From: Candidatus Saccharimonadota bacterium
GTDB lineage: Bacteria; Patescibacteriota; Saccharimonadia; Saccharimonadales; UBA4665
Assembly (NCBI GenBank): GCA_028289265.1
Contig: JAQGGU010000112.1
Location: 1 to 7,026, forward strand
Length of the DNA stretch: 7,026 bases
Reading direction: 5' to 3'
Shown: positions 5,208 through 7,026 of the stretch, in pieces
Layout: each line of letters opens with the position of its first letter
Numbering within the stretch: position 1 is the first letter of the stretch
Notes under the pieces: model-generated
The model's input: only the letters and a program-made list of their open reading frames with translations
Databases searched by the model: none
What the model was told of the DNA's origin: nothing
Position numbers and translations under genes: made by a program

Positions 5208-5238
5208 TTGGCTTTTGGTGTTGTAATATATGGATAAT
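5208..5238 (+). promoter_or_regulatory. Candidate promoter of the helix-turn-helix gene
   Basis: GATAAT (5233-5238) lies 9 bases before the ATG at 5248. TTGGCT (5208-5213) is a possible -35 with a long 19-base spacer. If correct, the upstream in-frame ATG at 5230 lies before the transcript and cannot be used. The rest of 5092-5207 is AT-rich with nothing clear beyond two CTAAGT repeats 19 bases apart. Confidence 0.3.
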
Positions 5239-5247
5239 ATAGCCATT

Positions 5248-5754
5248 ATGACTAATCCCAATTTCCTGCCTAGCAACAAAATACCTCGCTTCATGCGAGC
5301 TAGAGACGCAGCTTCGCTGCTTGATATACCCGTACCGAGTATGCAAAAACTCCGCCCCGAGACCCACCGCTTACACCATCCTAGTGGTACATTCAACTAC
5401 AGCACGCTGTACCTGTCTTTTTTGAAATACGAGATTGCCGATGTCAGCCCGCGTAAAAGAATGGAACACGCGACGTCGTTCGCTCAATCTATTATAGCCC
5501 GGCTCGCTATAGAACAAACCGAGGAGTTGCTTGACGCACAGATTACCAGGGCTTCATGCGATGGCATGCTGACTGCCGCCGAGACGAGCCGTATCCTGGA
5601 TGTAGGTAAAGCCTCACTGACAGACTGGCAGCAGTACCCCGAAGCAGGAATCCGACACGACGACCGGAGCCTTCTCATCCCAGCGTCCACTCTGAGGGCC
5701 ATGTGGGAACGCCCCTGTAGCTTTCCCGGAGATATGGCTGTCCCCGAGGCTTAA
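5248..5754 (+). CDS. Protein with two helix-turn-helix (MerR/excisionase-like) repeats
   Basis: A 168 aa soluble protein (174 aa if begun at the ATG at 5230; positions below use that longer form). Two segments look like the same small winged HTH unit of the MerR/HTH_17/excisionase kind. The first spans about 22-66 (RARDAASLLDIPVPSMQKL, then HHPSGTFNYSTLYLSFLK) and the second about 113-160 (TAAETSRILDVGKASLTDW, then RHDDRSLLIPASTLRAMWE). Each has two helices with A/S-x-L/ILD-(I/V) at the turn, a hairpin wing, and a final helix. A charged helical linker (about 73-110) joins them. This suggests DNA binding at a two-part site, perhaps as a transcription factor or recombination directionality-type protein. 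No integrase is nearby. There is no Shine-Dalgarno sequence before either ATG; a GATAAT box favours 5248. Its TAA overlaps the convergent DUF2130 gene stop by 4 bases. Confidence 0.7.
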   Translation: MTNPNFLPSNKIPRFMRARDAASLLDIPVPSMQKLRPETHRLHHPSGTFNYSTLYLSFLKYEIADVSPRKRMEHATSFAQSIIARLAIEQTEELLDAQITRASCDGMLTAAETSRILDVGKASLTDWQQYPEAGIRHDDRSLLIPASTLRAMWERPCSFPGDMAVPEA

Positions 5755-7026
5755 AGTAGCGTAGGCTGCGTGAAGTTTTCTGTCTCAGTATCTTCTTCGT
5801 CGAGTTCGCCCGTATCGAGCTCCAGCCCCTTGATACGTGGCATAGAAGCTTGCCCCACATGACCTTGCATGCTGCCGACAATGTTAGCCGTGCTCATGAA
5901 GAGCTTCTGTGTCTGCTTTTCGCGCTGCGCCCAGAGCTTTTCATAAGCTACGCGCTCTTTAGTGATCTGCAGGCTCATCTCCTGATAGGTTTCGACCATA
6001 GCTTCTACTTGCTGAATAAACTCGTGGCTGGTCACGAAGTTGAAGAGCGCATCGGCCTTGCTGCCGCGGTTCTCGGCCAGAGCTCGCTGTCTACCGGAGT
6101 CTAATAATCCCTTCCGGAGGAGGGATCCGAGAACTATCGCGAACTTAGGCTTACAGATCCACACCCCTTCATACTGCCCTATCTCGTCAGTAAGCTGCTT
6201 CGGCATGACCTCGGTGAGAATAATTGGGATGTTCGCCTTTTCATTGCGCAGGTCTTCCTTGAGCTTGGCGATCCAGCCTTCGGTCCAGTTCTTGGTACGT
6301 TTGATCTCCCAGAGCATGACTCCGCATTCAGCGCCGCGCGGAGTACGCACAGTGTGTTTGATGTCGCCGCCCTTCACGCCCTTTGCAACAGGAGCAATGT
6401 CATCATCACGAAAGGCTTCCGCCAGGGCCTTCTCGAAGTCCAGCTCCATCACCTCTCCCTGCAGCTGCTGCGAACCCTGGGCAGCTTTGCGCTGGGCCTC
6501 GTCGAGCGATTTCTGTAGGTCAGCTATAGTCTTGTCACGGGCAGCCAGGTTCAGGCGTTGGCGCTCATCAGCTTCCTTTGCGGCAGACTCACGGATCTTG
6601 CCTTCTTCTTCGGCGAGTTTCTTTTGGGCCTCAAGCTGAGCATTTTCTTTAGCTTTTTTCTCTTCTCGAAGAGCCGTCATGAGTTCATTGAGCTGTTCGC
6701 GGAGTTGCTTATTCGAATCATTAGCCTGCTCCGCGTCTTCGCGTAGAGTCTTGATCAGCATCTCCTGCTGAGCGGCAGCTTTCTTCTGGGCGTTGAGAGC
6801 GTCGCTCTCCAGCTGCTTCTTGGCTATCTCCAGCTCCGCCTCGGCAGATTTTTGCAGCAATGCCTTCTCACCTTCGAGCTGCTTTCGAGCCAGTTCCAGC
6901 GCTGCCTGCGCTTCGCTCTTCGCGGCGGCTTCAGCTTCTTTCTTCACCCGCTCCAGTTCCAGCTCGTGCTTCTTGTGCTCAGTAGCGATGATCCGTGCTT
7001 CTATCTCACCCTGTAGCGCAGCACCA
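5751..7026 (-). CDS. DUF2130 family protein, N-terminus outside the window
   Basis: The frame is open to the right edge, so the start is missing; 424 residues are visible (numbering below counts from the in-frame GTG at 6947, with 26 residues before it). The first ~155 are a long coiled coil of Ala/Glu/Lys/Gln heptads. Then comes the DUF2130 core: QGSQQLQGEVMELDFEKAL (157-175), VAKGVKGGDIKHTVRTPRG (187-205), CGVMLWEIKRTKNWTEGWI (208-226), LTEVMPKQL (244-252) and GVWICKP (261-267). A second helical region (about 305-350) and an acidic tail follow. Asp195, Glu214 and Lys216 form a D...ExK pattern like a PD-(D/E)XK nuclease; that reading is my inference and the family's role is not established. 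The GTG at 6947 is an internal valine codon, not the start. The gene end overlaps that of the HTH gene. Confidence 0.9.
   Translation of the reverse strand, partial: GAALQGEIEARIIATEHKKHELELERVKKEAEAAAKSEAQAALELARKQLEGEKALLQKSAEAELEIAKKQLESDALNAQKKAAAQQEMLIKTLREDAEQANDSNKQLREQLNELMTALREEKKAKENAQLEAQKKLAEEEGKIRESAAKEADERQRLNLAARDKTIADLQKSLDEAQRKAAQGSQQLQGEVMELDFEKALAEAFRDDDIAPVAKGVKGGDIKHTVRTPRGAECGVMLWEIKRTKNWTEGWIAKLKEDLRNEKANIPIILTEVMPKQLTDEIGQYEGVWICKPKFAIVLGSLLRKGLLDSGRQRALAENRGSKADALFNFVTSHEFIQQVEAMVETYQEMSLQITKERVAYEKLWAQREKQTQKLFMSTANIVGSMQGHVGQASMPRIKGLELDTGELDEEDTETENFTQPTLL

Noticed and set aside
6040..6639. A 199-codon + strand frame opposite the DUF2130 gene.
   Set aside because: It is a Ser/Arg/Phe-rich antisense shadow of a clear family match and the adjacent coiled-coil codons.

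Overview
This 7 kb window is compact bacterial chromosomal DNA of intermediate GC. It carries many small unrecognised genes, nine CDS with standard stops plus one likely 32-residue membrane ORF, and very tight convergent gene ends. No tRNA, rRNA, CRISPR array or transposase is visible. TGA is used as a stop by one gene, so the TGA-as-glycine code of some candidate phyla does not fit. The style (DUF3072 protein, stand-alone Doc-like protein, AtpZ-like two-helix protein, orphan alpha/beta hydrolase, many hypotheticals) suggests Candidatus Saccharibacteria or another Patescibacteria lineage. That assignment is an inference and no marker gene here proves it.

Layout from left to right. An alpha/beta hydrolase with an intact Ser-Asp-His triad (130-966, +) is followed by a 270-base gap. 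The gap holds a good promoter (994-1022) and a strong rho-independent terminator (1200-1241) with no substantial ORF between, so it is a candidate ~210 nt small RNA. Next are a hypothetical 202 aa protein (1236-1844, -) and, divergent from it, a 77 aa AtpZ-like membrane protein (1952-2185, +). The latter overlaps by 4 bases the end of a Doc/Fic-family protein (2182-2607, -) whose catalytic histidine is replaced by valine. A DUF3072 protein (2708-2995, -) and a hypothetical 218 aa protein (3157-3813, -) follow, separated by a hairpin-rich spacer. A 32 aa single-helix membrane peptide (3924-4022, +) ends 8 bases from the end of a hypothetical 329 aa protein (4031-5020, -). A protein with two DNA-binding-like helix-turn-helix repeats (5248-5754, +) overlaps by 4 bases the end of a DUF2130 coiled-coil/nuclease-like protein (5751-7026, -), which runs off the right edge.

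The most general pattern concerns starts. Several genes have a -10-like hexamer ending only 6-10 bases before the chosen ATG and no Shine-Dalgarno sequence, which suggests leaderless mRNAs. Three others have clear Shine-Dalgarno motifs. No multi-gene pathway can be read from the window; the genes look like independently transcribed single units rather than an operon.
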